Shown here: positions 1-5,190 of the stretch, piece after piece | Numbering within the stretch: position 1 is the stretch's first letter | How the letters are laid out: every line of letters begins with the position of its first letter | From: Elusimicrobiota bacterium | GTDB taxonomy: Bacteria > CG03 > SLGR01 > PWQF01 | Direction of reading: 5' to 3' | Assembly (NCBI GenBank): GCA_003556865.1 | Contig: PWQF01000258.1 | Span: 1 to 5,190, forward strand | Length of the DNA stretch: 5,190 bases | Notes under the pieces: model-generated | What the model saw: only the letters and a program-made list of their open reading frames with translations | Database searches by the model: none | What the model was told of the DNA's origin: nothing | Made by a program: the position numbers and the translations under genes

Positions 1-364
1 CTGTACCAATAGAGCGCTGCTTTAAACTCGTTTTCATAACCCGTTCTTCCAGTTTTTTAAGTACTTAACGGCGCTATGTTTCCCAAACTCTGTTATCCTC
101 TTCTGGCAGTATAATATTTCATCCTGGATTTTACAATTTCCTTGAGCTCGGGAAACTTTTTTCTCCCAATAAATAAACTTTTGCTTTCTATTTTAAAATG
201 ACCGAAAATCATCTTACTGGCAAAGACCATACAATAAGTAATTATCAGTAACAACAAGTCGGGTTAGATTATAGCGTACATCGACAGAATAATAGCCTAT
301 AGCGACGATAACAAACATTAATGAAAAAAATATTTAATCTTTTTCCCCTGTATTCCTGCTAAAC
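1..364. other. Gene-poor stretch, possibly decayed coding DNA
   Basis: No convincing intact gene was found downstream of the membrane protein. On the minus strand there are short open pieces: 214-318 (34 codons, hydrophobic start MFVIVAIGYY), 93-212 (39 codons, with GRKKFPELKEIVKSRMKYY) and another frame with RITEFGKHSAVKYLKNW that stops near 36. The last two pieces could be joined by a single-base shift near 95-105, so this may be a broken gene. None has a clear ribosome binding site and I recognise no family. An ATG at 37-35 (MKTSLKQRS) runs off the left edge and could start another gene, but too little is present to judge. No clear terminator hairpin with a T-run follows the membrane protein stop. 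Confidence 0.4.
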
Positions 365-2029
365 TCAATGAGTTTTAAATTGTAGATTTGATGTGGGTTT
401 CAAGTAAAGAAGCCATCTACTATACTCCGTACTATCACTAAAGACAAGTTCTGATGCAAAGAGAGTCTGACTTACAGCATTATAAATTTCCTTATCGGTA
501 ATACTACTGTCCCAAAGCAAGGGAACCATATAGGGATCAAGAGTATTATGAAAATTCTTGAGAAAAAAATCTTTTTTCATTATTTCCGAGACTGAGGAAT
601 CTTTAAAAGTGCTAAGAAGTAGAAAGTCAATTCGGTTTTCCAAAAAACGCTGGTACGAAGCATAAAAAGTCACTCTAAAATCGCTTATGCAATATTCTTG
701 CCCTCTGAGCCGAAAAAGATACCGAATAAAAAAAACATCTAGTTCTCTATATTCAAAATTGTGATATATTATATTGAAATTTTCTCTTCCCTTTAGGTTT
801 AGCTCTTGGATATTCTCTATAACATCATCAACTAATCCCTGGAAGGAAACTATGCGCCTGTACATTTCGGTATCTGTATTTATGTTATTAAAAAAGAATA
901 AAAATCCTGCAATTATTGTCACAGAAAAAAAGATTCTTCCTTTTTTAGATTGTATAGCTTTAACTATGCATAAAGACGAAACTGCAGAAATTAAGGGTAT
1001 AAAAGGTAGAAAATGCCTTGTCTGCATATATAGTTCAGAAAAGGCAAATAAGAAAAATGGGATAAAAAATAAGATAAACAAAGTCTTATGTTTCATTTTA
1101 GATTTTAGTAAATAAAAAAATGATACCGCATAAATACTTAAAAGAGGCAGCCTGGATATTAGAGAGGGATTTCTAATCATTCTAACCTCATAAAAGAATG
1201 AGCGAAACATTTTTCTTCTAACATCAGGAAATATGGTATAATATCTAGATTCTATTCTAGCATAATCTAACACCCAATTAAGCGCCCTAAAATAATTTTC
1301 AATACTCCAGAGCATGGAAAGAGATAAAAATATAAAAAAGAATATACACACATTTAAGTAAATTCCTTTTTTTTCATCCTCCATAGTTAATAATCCTTTA
1401 ATTAAAGATACTGCTATAGGAAGTCCTAAAAATATTGCGAACTGTACTTTTATATTCATTCCAAGCCCACACGTTATAGCAAGCAGTATCGAGTATTTGA
1501 TGTTTTTAAAATCATCATTTTTGATAAGAAAATAAAAAGCCGCTATAACAAATGCCGTAAGTGGAAAATCTGTACCGTATTGTCTCATGTATTCAATAAT
1601 TTCAGGAGAAATAAGAAGAATACAAACAGAAACTAGGGCAGTTTTTCTGTTAGATATTTCGACAGAAAGCCGATACACAAAAATGATAATTATAAGTAGA
1701 AAAAGATAATTGATTAAAAGAGCCGACTCAATTGATTTCCCAAATATTATATAAAAAAATGATGTTGCAAGGTAAGTTAAATTAGGAACCATAGGCCCCT
1801 GCATTGGCAAATCGGCTGACAGTAAATTAATGCTTTCTGAAACTTTTTGAAAGATATTCAGGTTTTCAGATTCCCATACATTCTCCAAATTATAAGTAAA
1901 ATCCAGCGAAAAGCTTAGATGGTTTCCTGTATCTGACACATTTAATAATGGATCTGTAACAGACTTATAAATTATAGTCGCAATTGGAATTGCTATTAAT
2001 AAAATTATAAGAAGCTTTTTTTTGCTCAA
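365..2029 (-). CDS. Multi-pass membrane protein, probable GT-C (family 39/PMT-like) glycosyltransferase
   Basis: This 554-residue integral membrane protein probably transfers a sugar from a lipid-linked donor to lipid or glycan on the outer face of the cytoplasmic membrane. Features seen: a basic N-terminus then a first membrane helix (about 5-21); an acidic first outer loop with D33 in SDTGNHLSF; then LPMQGPMVPNLTYL (74-87), placed like the substrate loop of GT39 proteins; helices at about 83-96, 103-120 and 128-142; and YMRQYGTDFPLTAF (147-160), resembling the ArnT/PMT segment where an Asp precedes the next helix. Further helices lie at 180-212, 225-242, 296-309, 316-332, 341-360 and 366-381, with QTRHFLPFIPL at 336-346, followed by a soluble C-terminal domain of about 170 residues. 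The start is TTG at 2029, because the frame is closed by TGA at 2045-2047 and the first internal ATG would remove the first helix. No good ribosome site is visible. It is visibly more AT-rich than the gpsA-greA cluster, suggesting transfer. Substrate unknown; the family call rests on motif pattern. Confidence 0.7.
   Translation of the reverse strand: MSKKKLLIILLIAIPIATIIYKSVTDPLLNVSDTGNHLSFSLDFTYNLENVWESENLNIFQKVSESINLLSADLPMQGPMVPNLTYLATSFFYIIFGKSIESALLINYLFLLIIIIFVYRLSVEISNRKTALVSVCILLISPEIIEYMRQYGTDFPLTAFVIAAFYFLIKNDDFKNIKYSILLAITCGLGMNIKVQFAIFLGLPIAVSLIKGLLTMEDEKKGIYLNVCIFFFIFLSLSMLWSIENYFRALNWVLDYARIESRYYTIFPDVRRKMFRSFFYEVRMIRNPSLISRLPLLSIYAVSFFYLLKSKMKHKTLFILFFIPFFLFAFSELYMQTRHFLPFIPLISAVSSLCIVKAIQSKKGRIFFSVTIIAGFLFFFNNINTDTEMYRRIVSFQGLVDDVIENIQELNLKGRENFNIIYHNFEYRELDVFFIRYLFRLRGQEYCISDFRVTFYASYQRFLENRIDFLLLSTFKDSSVSEIMKKDFFLKNFHNTLDPYMVPLLWDSSITDKEIYNAVSQTLFASELVFSDSTEYSRWLLYLKPTSNLQFKTH
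2006..2020. repeat. 15-bp direct repeat, copy 1
   Basis: The sequence TATAAGAAGCTTTTT occurs here, inside the first codons of the membrane protein gene, and again exactly at 2478-2492 in the recombinase remnant. Matching stops at both edges. It may be chance in AT-rich DNA. Confidence 0.4.
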
Positions 2030-2271
2030 TTTTTTAGTAGTGTATCAAAAAATGTCAGGTTCCTTAAAAAACATGCGAAAAAACTTCACAATTCAGGTGC
2101 CACACAGCACTTAGGAAATGAGAAAAACACCTATGGTGGTAAATATAAACCTTGAGATGAGTATAACACTGCTAAACATAAATGTCAACGAATAGTCTTT
2201 TCCAATGTAAAGATTACCCCGAAAAGCCTGAACCATAATTTCAACAATTTATTTCCCTAAAATCCCGGAAT
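2030..2271. other. Non-coding stretch with leader of the membrane protein gene
   Basis: No gene is supported here. The minus-strand part from about 2153 to 2030 would be the untranslated leader of the membrane protein, if the promoter at 2160-2188 is used. It can form small hairpins, such as GTGC/GCAC around 2098-2111 and CACC/GGTG around 2129-2139. The plus strand has only short frames broken by stops. This is where the missing N-terminal half of the serine recombinase should lie, but I could not find the resolvase motifs, so that half is deleted or decayed beyond recognition. Confidence 0.4.
2160..2188 (-). promoter_or_regulatory. Near-consensus sigma70 promoter for the membrane protein gene
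   Basis: On the minus strand the -35 box is TTGACA (2188-2183), the spacer is exactly 17 nt, and the -10 box is TATACT (2165-2160). That is a perfect -35 and a 5/6 match at -10. Initiation would be expected near 2153, giving a leader of about 125 nt before the TTG start at 2029. It lies in otherwise gene-free DNA and reads toward the only intact gene of the left half. Confidence 0.65.
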
Positions 2272-2772
2272 ATCAACAAAACTGATGAGAAGTGCGTGAC
2301 GTTTAAGCATACGCTTAACAGTATCTATGAAAGATTTTTGATTAATGGGGTAGCACCAACAGAAATGTTACGCTAATATCTAAATCAGCCGTTCACTGAA
2401 TACTCAACAACACCGCATACATCGGGCTGATGATCCGTAACGGTGAAGCATAATAAGGCTCTTTTAAACCGATACTATATAAGAAGCTTTTTGACAGAGG
2501 TTATATAGTTCTTAAATACCGGACAACTCCGAGAAATTAGAAATATAAAAATAATTTTCCTTTCCCTAGTTTCCTTAGATGCGGAAAGTCCGGCGCAGCG
2601 ATATTGAAAAAAGATATATCTTGCCAGGGAAGACGAAATCATTCGCAGGAAAGCGAAACTTAAGCGAAAAAGGCCCAGATACTGAAGAAGAGGCAGACTT
2701 GAAACGAACCGTCGCTTGAAGGAGAAAAAGATTGAGATGGATTTTAAAGAGCCTTGGAGTTTGCTGTTTTTT
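2272..2772 (+). pseudogene. Decayed serine recombinase/integrase (C-terminal half)
   Basis: The C-terminal half of a large serine recombinase can be read through stops and frame changes. Frame A (2323-2373) gives SIYERFLINGVAPTEMLR, the helical start of the Recombinase domain. The frame then shifts; frame B (from 2376) gives ISKSAVH, a TGA, then ILNNTAYIGLMIRNGEA. This matches the family pattern of SKSTVxRILxNPxYIG followed by a basic, Gly-containing strand. Two tandem TAA codons (2451-2456) precede GSFKPIL and KKLFDRG, the usual 'G.h.PIi...lFd' segment. After a TAG (2538-2540) comes NNFPFPSFLRCGKSGAAI (2550-2603), the zinc-ribbon motif 'F.f.gllrCgkCG.ai' with its second Cys changed to Ser. 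A further frame (2710-2772) gives RRLKEKKIEMDFKEPWSLL, like the C-terminal tail of such integrases; this part is weaker. The span is shorter than an intact C-terminal half, so the coiled-coil region has deletions. The catalytic resolvase domain is missing. The gene points at the 3' end of tRNA-Pro(CGG), 84 nt away. Some joins are judged by eye. Confidence 0.75.
2478..2492. repeat. 15-bp direct repeat, copy 2
   Basis: Exact second copy of TATAAGAAGCTTTTT, in the same orientation as 2006-2020 and 472 bp away. Here it falls in the YKKLF codons of the decayed recombinase. Confidence 0.4.
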
Positions 2773-2856
2773 TCAGACGATGTTTTAAAGAAACCCCTCA
2801 AGAATACCGGGCGAATCCCCGAAAATTTTTCCGGTAAAAACTCCGAAAGTGTGAAA
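2773..2856. other. Spacer between recombinase remnant and tRNA-Pro(CGG)
   Basis: This 84-nt stretch is the immediate 3' flank of tRNA-Pro(CGG) on the minus strand. It contains an imperfect inverted repeat (ACCGG near 2832 and CCGGG near 2808) but no strong hairpin followed by a T-run, so I do not call a terminator. If the tRNA served as an integration site, the junction of the element would be expected here. Confidence 0.35.
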
Positions 2857-2934
2857 TGGTCGGGGTGGCCGGATTTGAACCGGCGGCCTCTGCGTCCCGA
2901 ACGCAGCGCTCTAGCCAAACTGAGCCACACCCCG
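2857..2934 (-). tRNA. tRNA-Pro, anticodon CGG
   Basis: A full cloverleaf is visible. It has a 7-bp acceptor stem CGGGGTG/CACCCCG with the C1-G72 pair and A73 typical of bacterial tRNA-Pro, a D arm GCTC/GAGC, an anticodon stem CTGCG/CGCAG around the loop TTCGGGA, and a T arm GCCGG/CCGGC with loop TTCAAAT. The anticodon CGG is at 2899-2897, and CCA is encoded at 2859-2857. It reads CCG codons. The mature 5' base (2934) directly follows the last base of the greA stop, so it is very likely made from the greA transcript and released by RNase P. Its 3' side faces the decayed recombinase. Confidence 0.97.
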
Positions 2935-3411
2935 TTATCTACTGATTTTAATTATTTTATATTTAACTGTTCCGGATGGGGTTTTGATAGAGGCGAAGTC
3001 TCCAGCTTTTTTTCCCAGAAGCCCGTCAGCAATAGGAGATTCAACCGATATTCTGCCTTCCATGGGGTCAGCCTCATCAGCACCTACTATAGTAAAAGTT
3101 TCTTCTTCCTCCAGATCCAGATCCTGAAGTTTAACTGTAGCCCCTATATAGACCTTGTCCGGATCTATATCTTCCTCATCAAATATTCGGGCTGAAGTAA
3201 GCTTGTTGCTTATATCCTTAATTCTTATCATGGTCTGCTGCAGCATCTCTTTTGCGGCATCATATTCAAAATTTTCACTTAAATCACCGTGATCGGCAGC
3301 CACACCTATTCTTTTGGAAATCTCGGGTTTCTTTACTTCCCGAAGATACTTAAGCTCATCTTTAAGTTCCTCATATTTTTTTCTTGTTAAGTATGTTACT
3401 TTTTCTGTCAT
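2935..3411 (-). CDS. greA: Transcription elongation factor GreA
   Basis: GreA enters the secondary channel of RNA polymerase and stimulates cleavage of the 3' end of the RNA in backtracked complexes, so that elongation can resume. The 158-residue length is normal. The N-terminal coiled coil (about 1-75) carries the tip motif DHGDLSENFEYDAAKE (40-55), whose acidic residues D43 and E46 match the metal-coordinating pair of the family. The C-terminal FKBP-like domain (about 85-158) has GATVKL, FTIVGADEADP, RISVESPIADGLLGKKAGD and a final KYKIIKI strand. The ATG at 3411-3409 is preceded at proper distance by AGGA (3422-3419). The gene sits 40 nt after tRNA-Pro(GGG). Its TAA abuts tRNA-Pro(CGG) with no spacer, so RNase P processing would leave an mRNA ending exactly at the stop codon. 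Nothing in the protein is abnormal. Confidence 0.97.
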   Translation of the reverse strand: MTEKVTYLTRKKYEELKDELKYLREVKKPEISKRIGVAADHGDLSENFEYDAAKEMLQQTMIRIKDISNKLTSARIFDEEDIDPDKVYIGATVKLQDLDLEEEETFTIVGADEADPMEGRISVESPIADGLLGKKAGDFASIKTPSGTVKYKIIKISR

Positions 3412-3451
3412 AATATTTTCCTAAAGCTTTATGAATTCATCTTTTAAAAAA

Positions 3452-3528
3452 TGGTCGGGACGGCCGGATTTGAACCGGCGACCACTCGCCCCCCAGACGA
3501 GTGCGCTGCCAGACTGCGCTACGTCCCG
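3452..3528 (-). tRNA. tRNA-Pro, anticodon GGG
   Basis: The cloverleaf has acceptor CGGGACG/CGTCCCG with C1-G72 and A73, D arm GCGC/GCGC, anticodon stem CTCGT/GCGAG (one T-G pair) around loop CTGGGGG, and T arm GCCGG/CCGGC with loop TTCAAAT. The anticodon GGG is at 3494-3492 and the encoded CCA is at 3454-3452. It reads CCC and CCU codons. The 3' 29 bases match tRNA-Pro(CGG) except for two compensating acceptor-stem positions. It lies 45 nt after tRNA-Gly and 40 nt before greA, inside the same apparent transcript. Confidence 0.97.
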
Positions 3529-3573
3529 ACAAAAGTCTCTTTTCCCTTCGGAAATATATTTTTTTCAGATAAA

Positions 3574-3648
3574 TGGAGCGGGCGATGGGATTCGAACCCA
3601 CGACGTCCAGCTTGGGAAGCTGACATTCTGCCCCTGAATTACGCCCGC
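3574..3648 (-). tRNA. tRNA-Gly, anticodon CCC
   Basis: The cloverleaf has a perfect 7-bp acceptor GCGGGCG/CGCCCGC, D arm ATTC/GAAT, anticodon stem TCAGC/GCTGG (one T-G pair) around loop TTCCCAA, T arm GTGGG/CCCAT with loop TTCGAAT, discriminator T and encoded CCA (3576-3574). The anticodon CCC is at 3616-3614, and it reads GGG. The sequence closely resembles the known glyU type of E. coli. The mature 5' base is one nucleotide after the TAG of the MerR gene, so it is probably cut from the protein-coding transcript. Confidence 0.97.
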
Positions 3649-3649
3649 C

Positions 3650-4009
3650 CTATATATCCCTTTCCAGCAGTTCTCTTATATCTAATAGCTCTGTTTTCAG
3701 CTCTTTTAACTCTTTAGCCCCAATCCCTGCGGAAAGAAACTCCCATTCCATCTGGGGAGGCTGTTTTTTTTCCTTAAGAAGCTGTTTTTTCGCACCGGAA
3801 ATACTGTATTTATCCTCATACAGCAGCTTTTTTATTTTCTCAACGGTCTGAAGATCACCTCTTGTATAGCGTCTCTGACCGCTCACCCTTTTCATAGGCC
3901 TTAAAAGGTTGAATTCTGTTTCCCAGTACCTCAAGGTATGGGCCGGAACTTCAGTTATATTAGAAACCTCGCCTATAGTCAAATATTTTTTTTTCTTATA
4001 ATCTATCAT
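3650..4009 (-). CDS. Small MerR-family transcriptional regulator
   Basis: A 119-residue MerR-type DNA-binding protein. The winged helix-turn-helix occupies about residues 8-75: YLTIGEVSNITEVPAHTLRYWE, where the HTLRYWE recognition helix is the hallmark, then FNLLRPMKRVSGQRRYTRGD, in which R-Y-T-x-x-D is the wing, and VEKIKKLLYEDKYSISGAKKQL. The tail is a short charged helix (ELKELKTELLDIRELLERD) likely to dimerise. No metal-binding cysteines or ligand domain are present, so the effector is unknown. I chose ATG at 4009 rather than the GTG at 4063, because the family fold begins just after MIDYKKKKY and the longer form would add residues overlapping HU. No strong ribosome site is seen, but the start overlaps the last 14 nt of the HU gene, which favours translational coupling. 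A small MerR gene beside an HU/IHF gene is a recurrent arrangement in some Gram-negative lineages, as far as I recall; its target is unknown. Confidence 0.9.
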   Translation of the reverse strand: MIDYKKKKYLTIGEVSNITEVPAHTLRYWETEFNLLRPMKRVSGQRRYTRGDLQTVEKIKKLLYEDKYSISGAKKQLLKEKKQPPQMEWEFLSAGIGAKELKELKTELLDIRELLERDI

Positions 4010-4262
4010 TAAGTTTAGGGGACGGCTTAAATTTAACAACTTTTTTAGGCGGAATAAGCACACTCTCCCCCGTAGCCGGATTTCTTCCCTTTTTAGCTTT
4101 TCTCACCACGCTGAAAAAAGAGCCGAATTCCGAAATTGTAACTCTTTCCCCCCTCAGCAAAGCTCTTTTAACTGAATTTAAGAACTCTTCTACCGCATCT
4201 GAAGCCTCTTCTGCGGCGCAGGTAACTTTTGCTACTTCGTTTATTATATCGGATTTATTCAT
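3996..4262 (-). CDS. HU/IHF-family nucleoid DNA-binding protein
   Basis: An 88-residue histone-like protein that acts as a dimer, bending DNA and organising the nucleoid; the family length is about 90. It starts MNKSDIINEVA, the usual helix 1 of HU, followed by helix 2 (EEASDAVEEFLNSVKRAL), the strand VTISEFGSFFSVVRKAKK, the signature GRNPATGESVLIPPKKVV covering the DNA-intercalating arm with its conserved proline, and the closing FKPSPKL. The motifs look closer to HU than to IHF-alpha, but an IHF-like subunit is not excluded. ATG at 4262 is chosen because it follows the ribosome site at 4271-4276; a GTG at 4289 would add nine residues inside gpsA. The gene begins 4 nt after the gpsA stop and overlaps the MerR gene. 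Confidence 0.95.
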   Translation of the reverse strand: MNKSDIINEVAKVTCAAEEASDAVEEFLNSVKRALLRGERVTISEFGSFFSVVRKAKKGRNPATGESVLIPPKKVVKFKPSPKLNDRL

Positions 4263-4266
4263 ATTT

Positions 4267-5190
4267 TCAACCTCCCTCGGTATTTTCACTTTTCAGGGGC
4301 CGGGTCATAAGCTCGCCGGTGGCTGCAGCCGGATCTTTACCCTTGTAAAGAATCTCATAGACCTTGCCGCAAAGAGGCATTGAGACATCGTACCTGCGGG
4401 CAAGTTTTATACAGCTTTTAACAGTATCCGCCCCTTCTACAGTAGTTAAGACTTTTTTCTTTGCTTCCTCGAAACTCATTCCCATTCCTATGTAGCGACC
4501 GAACCGGTAATTTCTGGAATGCTCTGAAAAACAGGTTACAATCAAGTCTCCCATTCCCGATAGCCCCGAAAAAGTGGAGTGCCTTGCTCCCATCTTAATA
4601 CCAAGTTCCTTAATCTCGCTGTTTCCCCTGGTTATGAGGGCAGCCCTTGTGTTGTCACCAAGCCCCAGGCCGCTGGTAATTCCCGAGGCAATTGCTATAA
4701 CGTTTTTAAGAGCTCCCCCCAGTTCAACCCCCTTCAGGTCACTGGAAGTATATACCCTGAAAAAAGTTGTTGAGAAAAGTTCCTGCACACGGCGGGATGC
4801 TTTAAAGTTTGCAGAAGCGGCAACTACAGCTGTGGGAACTTTATCTATAACTTCTTCGGCATGACTCGGCCCGGAAAGTGCACATATACGGAAACCCTTT
4901 CCCAGATATTCCCTCATTATTTCCGTGGGCCGCTTAAGACTTTTAGAGTCAAACCCCTTTACTGCTGAGATAATTATACGGGGTAGTTTATCTTTTAAAC
5001 CTTTCATTGCTTCAGCTACAAGCCTTACGGCTCGGGAAGGAACAGCTACAATTAGATAGTCTGTTCCCTCTACAGCGCGAGCCAGGGAACTGGTTATCTC
5101 AAATTCTCCGGGAATGCGGTAATTTTTTAAGGGGGGGAAGACTCTGGACTTAGAAAGTTTTTGACATTCTGAGGGATTAAATTCCCAAAG
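4267..5190 (-). CDS. gpsA: Glycerol-3-phosphate dehydrogenase [NAD(P)+], N-terminus missing
   Basis: This cytosolic enzyme reduces dihydroxyacetone phosphate to sn-glycerol-3-phosphate, the backbone of phospholipids. The frame stays open to the right edge, giving 307 residues. Only about 25-30 N-terminal residues, with the GxGxxG dinucleotide loop, lie outside the window. Residues counted from the edge: LWEFNPSE (1-8, end of the second Rossmann strand, whose Glu would fit NADH), TDYLIVAVPS (43-52), SAVKG with K78, LSGPSHAEEV (105-114), GGALKNVIAIASGI (158-171) with the catalytic Lys K162, LGDNTRAALITRG (177-189), the helix motif LSGMGDL (210-216) and VEGADTV (251-257). An internal Met at 5007-5005 could be mistaken for a start, but conserved family sequence continues upstream of it. 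The last codons EGG plus stop carry the ribosome site of the next gene, which ties the two together in one operon. Confidence 0.97.
   Translation of the reverse strand, partial: LWEFNPSECQKLSKSRVFPPLKNYRIPGEFEITSSLARAVEGTDYLIVAVPSRAVRLVAEAMKGLKDKLPRIIISAVKGFDSKSLKRPTEIMREYLGKGFRICALSGPSHAEEVIDKVPTAVVAASANFKASRRVQELFSTTFFRVYTSSDLKGVELGGALKNVIAIASGITSGLGLGDNTRAALITRGNSEIKELGIKMGARHSTFSGLSGMGDLIVTCFSEHSRNYRFGRYIGMGMSFEEAKKKVLTTVEGADTVKSCIKLARRYDVSMPLCGKVYEILYKGKDPAAATGELMTRPLKSENTEGG
4271..4276 (-). promoter_or_regulatory. Ribosome binding site of the HU gene
   Basis: GGGAGG on the minus strand lies 8 nt before the ATG at 4262 and inside the final Glu-Gly-Gly codons of gpsA. It decides the HU start in favour of 4262 over the GTG at 4289 and suggests coupled translation of gpsA and HU. 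Confidence 0.8.

Noticed and set aside
774..1115. 113-codon open frame on the plus strand
   Set aside because: It lies antisense within the membrane protein gene, has no family resemblance, and reflects AT-rich low-stop sequence.
2050..2060. CTGACA as a second -35 box close to the TTG start
   Set aside because: No acceptable -10 box lies 15-19 nt downstream, and the promoter at 2160-2188 is far better.
2455..2755. Imperfect 14-bp inverted repeat (AAGGCTCTTTTAAA and TTTTAAAGAGCCTT, 13 of 14)
   Set aside because: The ends do not extend, there are no target duplications, and both arms are explained by recombinase codons. A miniature transposon is not supported.
2475..2930. 151-codon open frame on the minus strand
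   Set aside because: It begins inside tRNA-Pro(CGG); its start (MWLSLARALRSGRRGRRF) is simply the translated tRNA. It also runs antisense through the recombinase remnant.
2716..3195. 159-codon open frame on the plus strand
   Set aside because: Its first part is the tail of the dead recombinase. It then crosses the tRNA and runs antisense to greA, so it is not one gene.
3492..3616. Adjacent tRNAs with complementary anticodons (GGG and CCC)
   Set aside because: Proline CCN and glycine GGN codons make this complementarity automatic for such isoacceptors; no functional meaning can be drawn.
3431..3717. Plus-strand open frames of 68 and 88 codons
   Set aside because: They are antisense translations of two tRNA genes (GFEPATTRP and similar are typical artefacts).
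4010..4063. Upstream GTG start for the MerR gene
   Set aside because: It would add 18 residues encoded within the HU reading region, with no proper ribosome site, and the family fold starts after the internal ATG.
4574..4864. Plus-strand open frames of 96 and 64 codons
   Set aside because: They are entirely antisense to conserved gpsA sequence.

Overview
The window comes from a bacterial chromosome and has two contrasting halves. All confident protein genes read on the minus strand. The right half (about 2857-5190) is a compact housekeeping cluster. In its direction of transcription it runs: gpsA (N-terminus beyond the right edge), an HU/IHF-family DNA-binding protein, a small MerR-family regulator, tRNA-Gly(CCC), tRNA-Pro(GGG), greA and tRNA-Pro(CGG). 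Spacing is very tight. HU starts 4 nt after gpsA, the MerR gene overlaps HU by 14 nt, the MerR stop lies 1 nt from the mature tRNA-Gly 5' end, and the last base of the greA stop directly touches the first base of tRNA-Pro(CGG). This looks like one mixed mRNA/tRNA transcript cut apart by tRNA-processing enzymes.

The left half (1-2856) looks like accessory DNA. It holds one intact gene, an AT-rich 554-residue multi-pass membrane protein that resembles GT-C (family 39/PMT-like) glycosyltransferases. On both sides lie gene-poor stretches. A near-consensus sigma70-type promoter (TTGACA, 17 nt, TATACT) points at the membrane protein from 2160-2188. Between it and tRNA-Pro(CGG), on the plus strand, lies a decayed serine recombinase. 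Its C-terminal recombinase domain, zinc-ribbon motif and tail can be read through several stops and at least two frame changes, but its N-terminal catalytic resolvase domain was not found. The remnant runs toward the 3' end of the tRNA gene, which fits an old integrated element beside that tRNA; this history is inference.

The organism cannot be named from this window. An HU/IHF gene followed by a small MerR gene and tRNA genes recalls Deltaproteobacteria-like and related Gram-negative lineages, but this is a memory-based impression. All three tRNAs encode their CCA ends. GpsA supplies glycerol-3-phosphate for phospholipids, HU shapes the nucleoid, GreA rescues backtracked RNA polymerase, and the tRNAs read CCN proline and GGG glycine codons. 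The cluster is therefore a growth-related set, and the left half is a probable insertion carrying a cell-surface glycosylation function.
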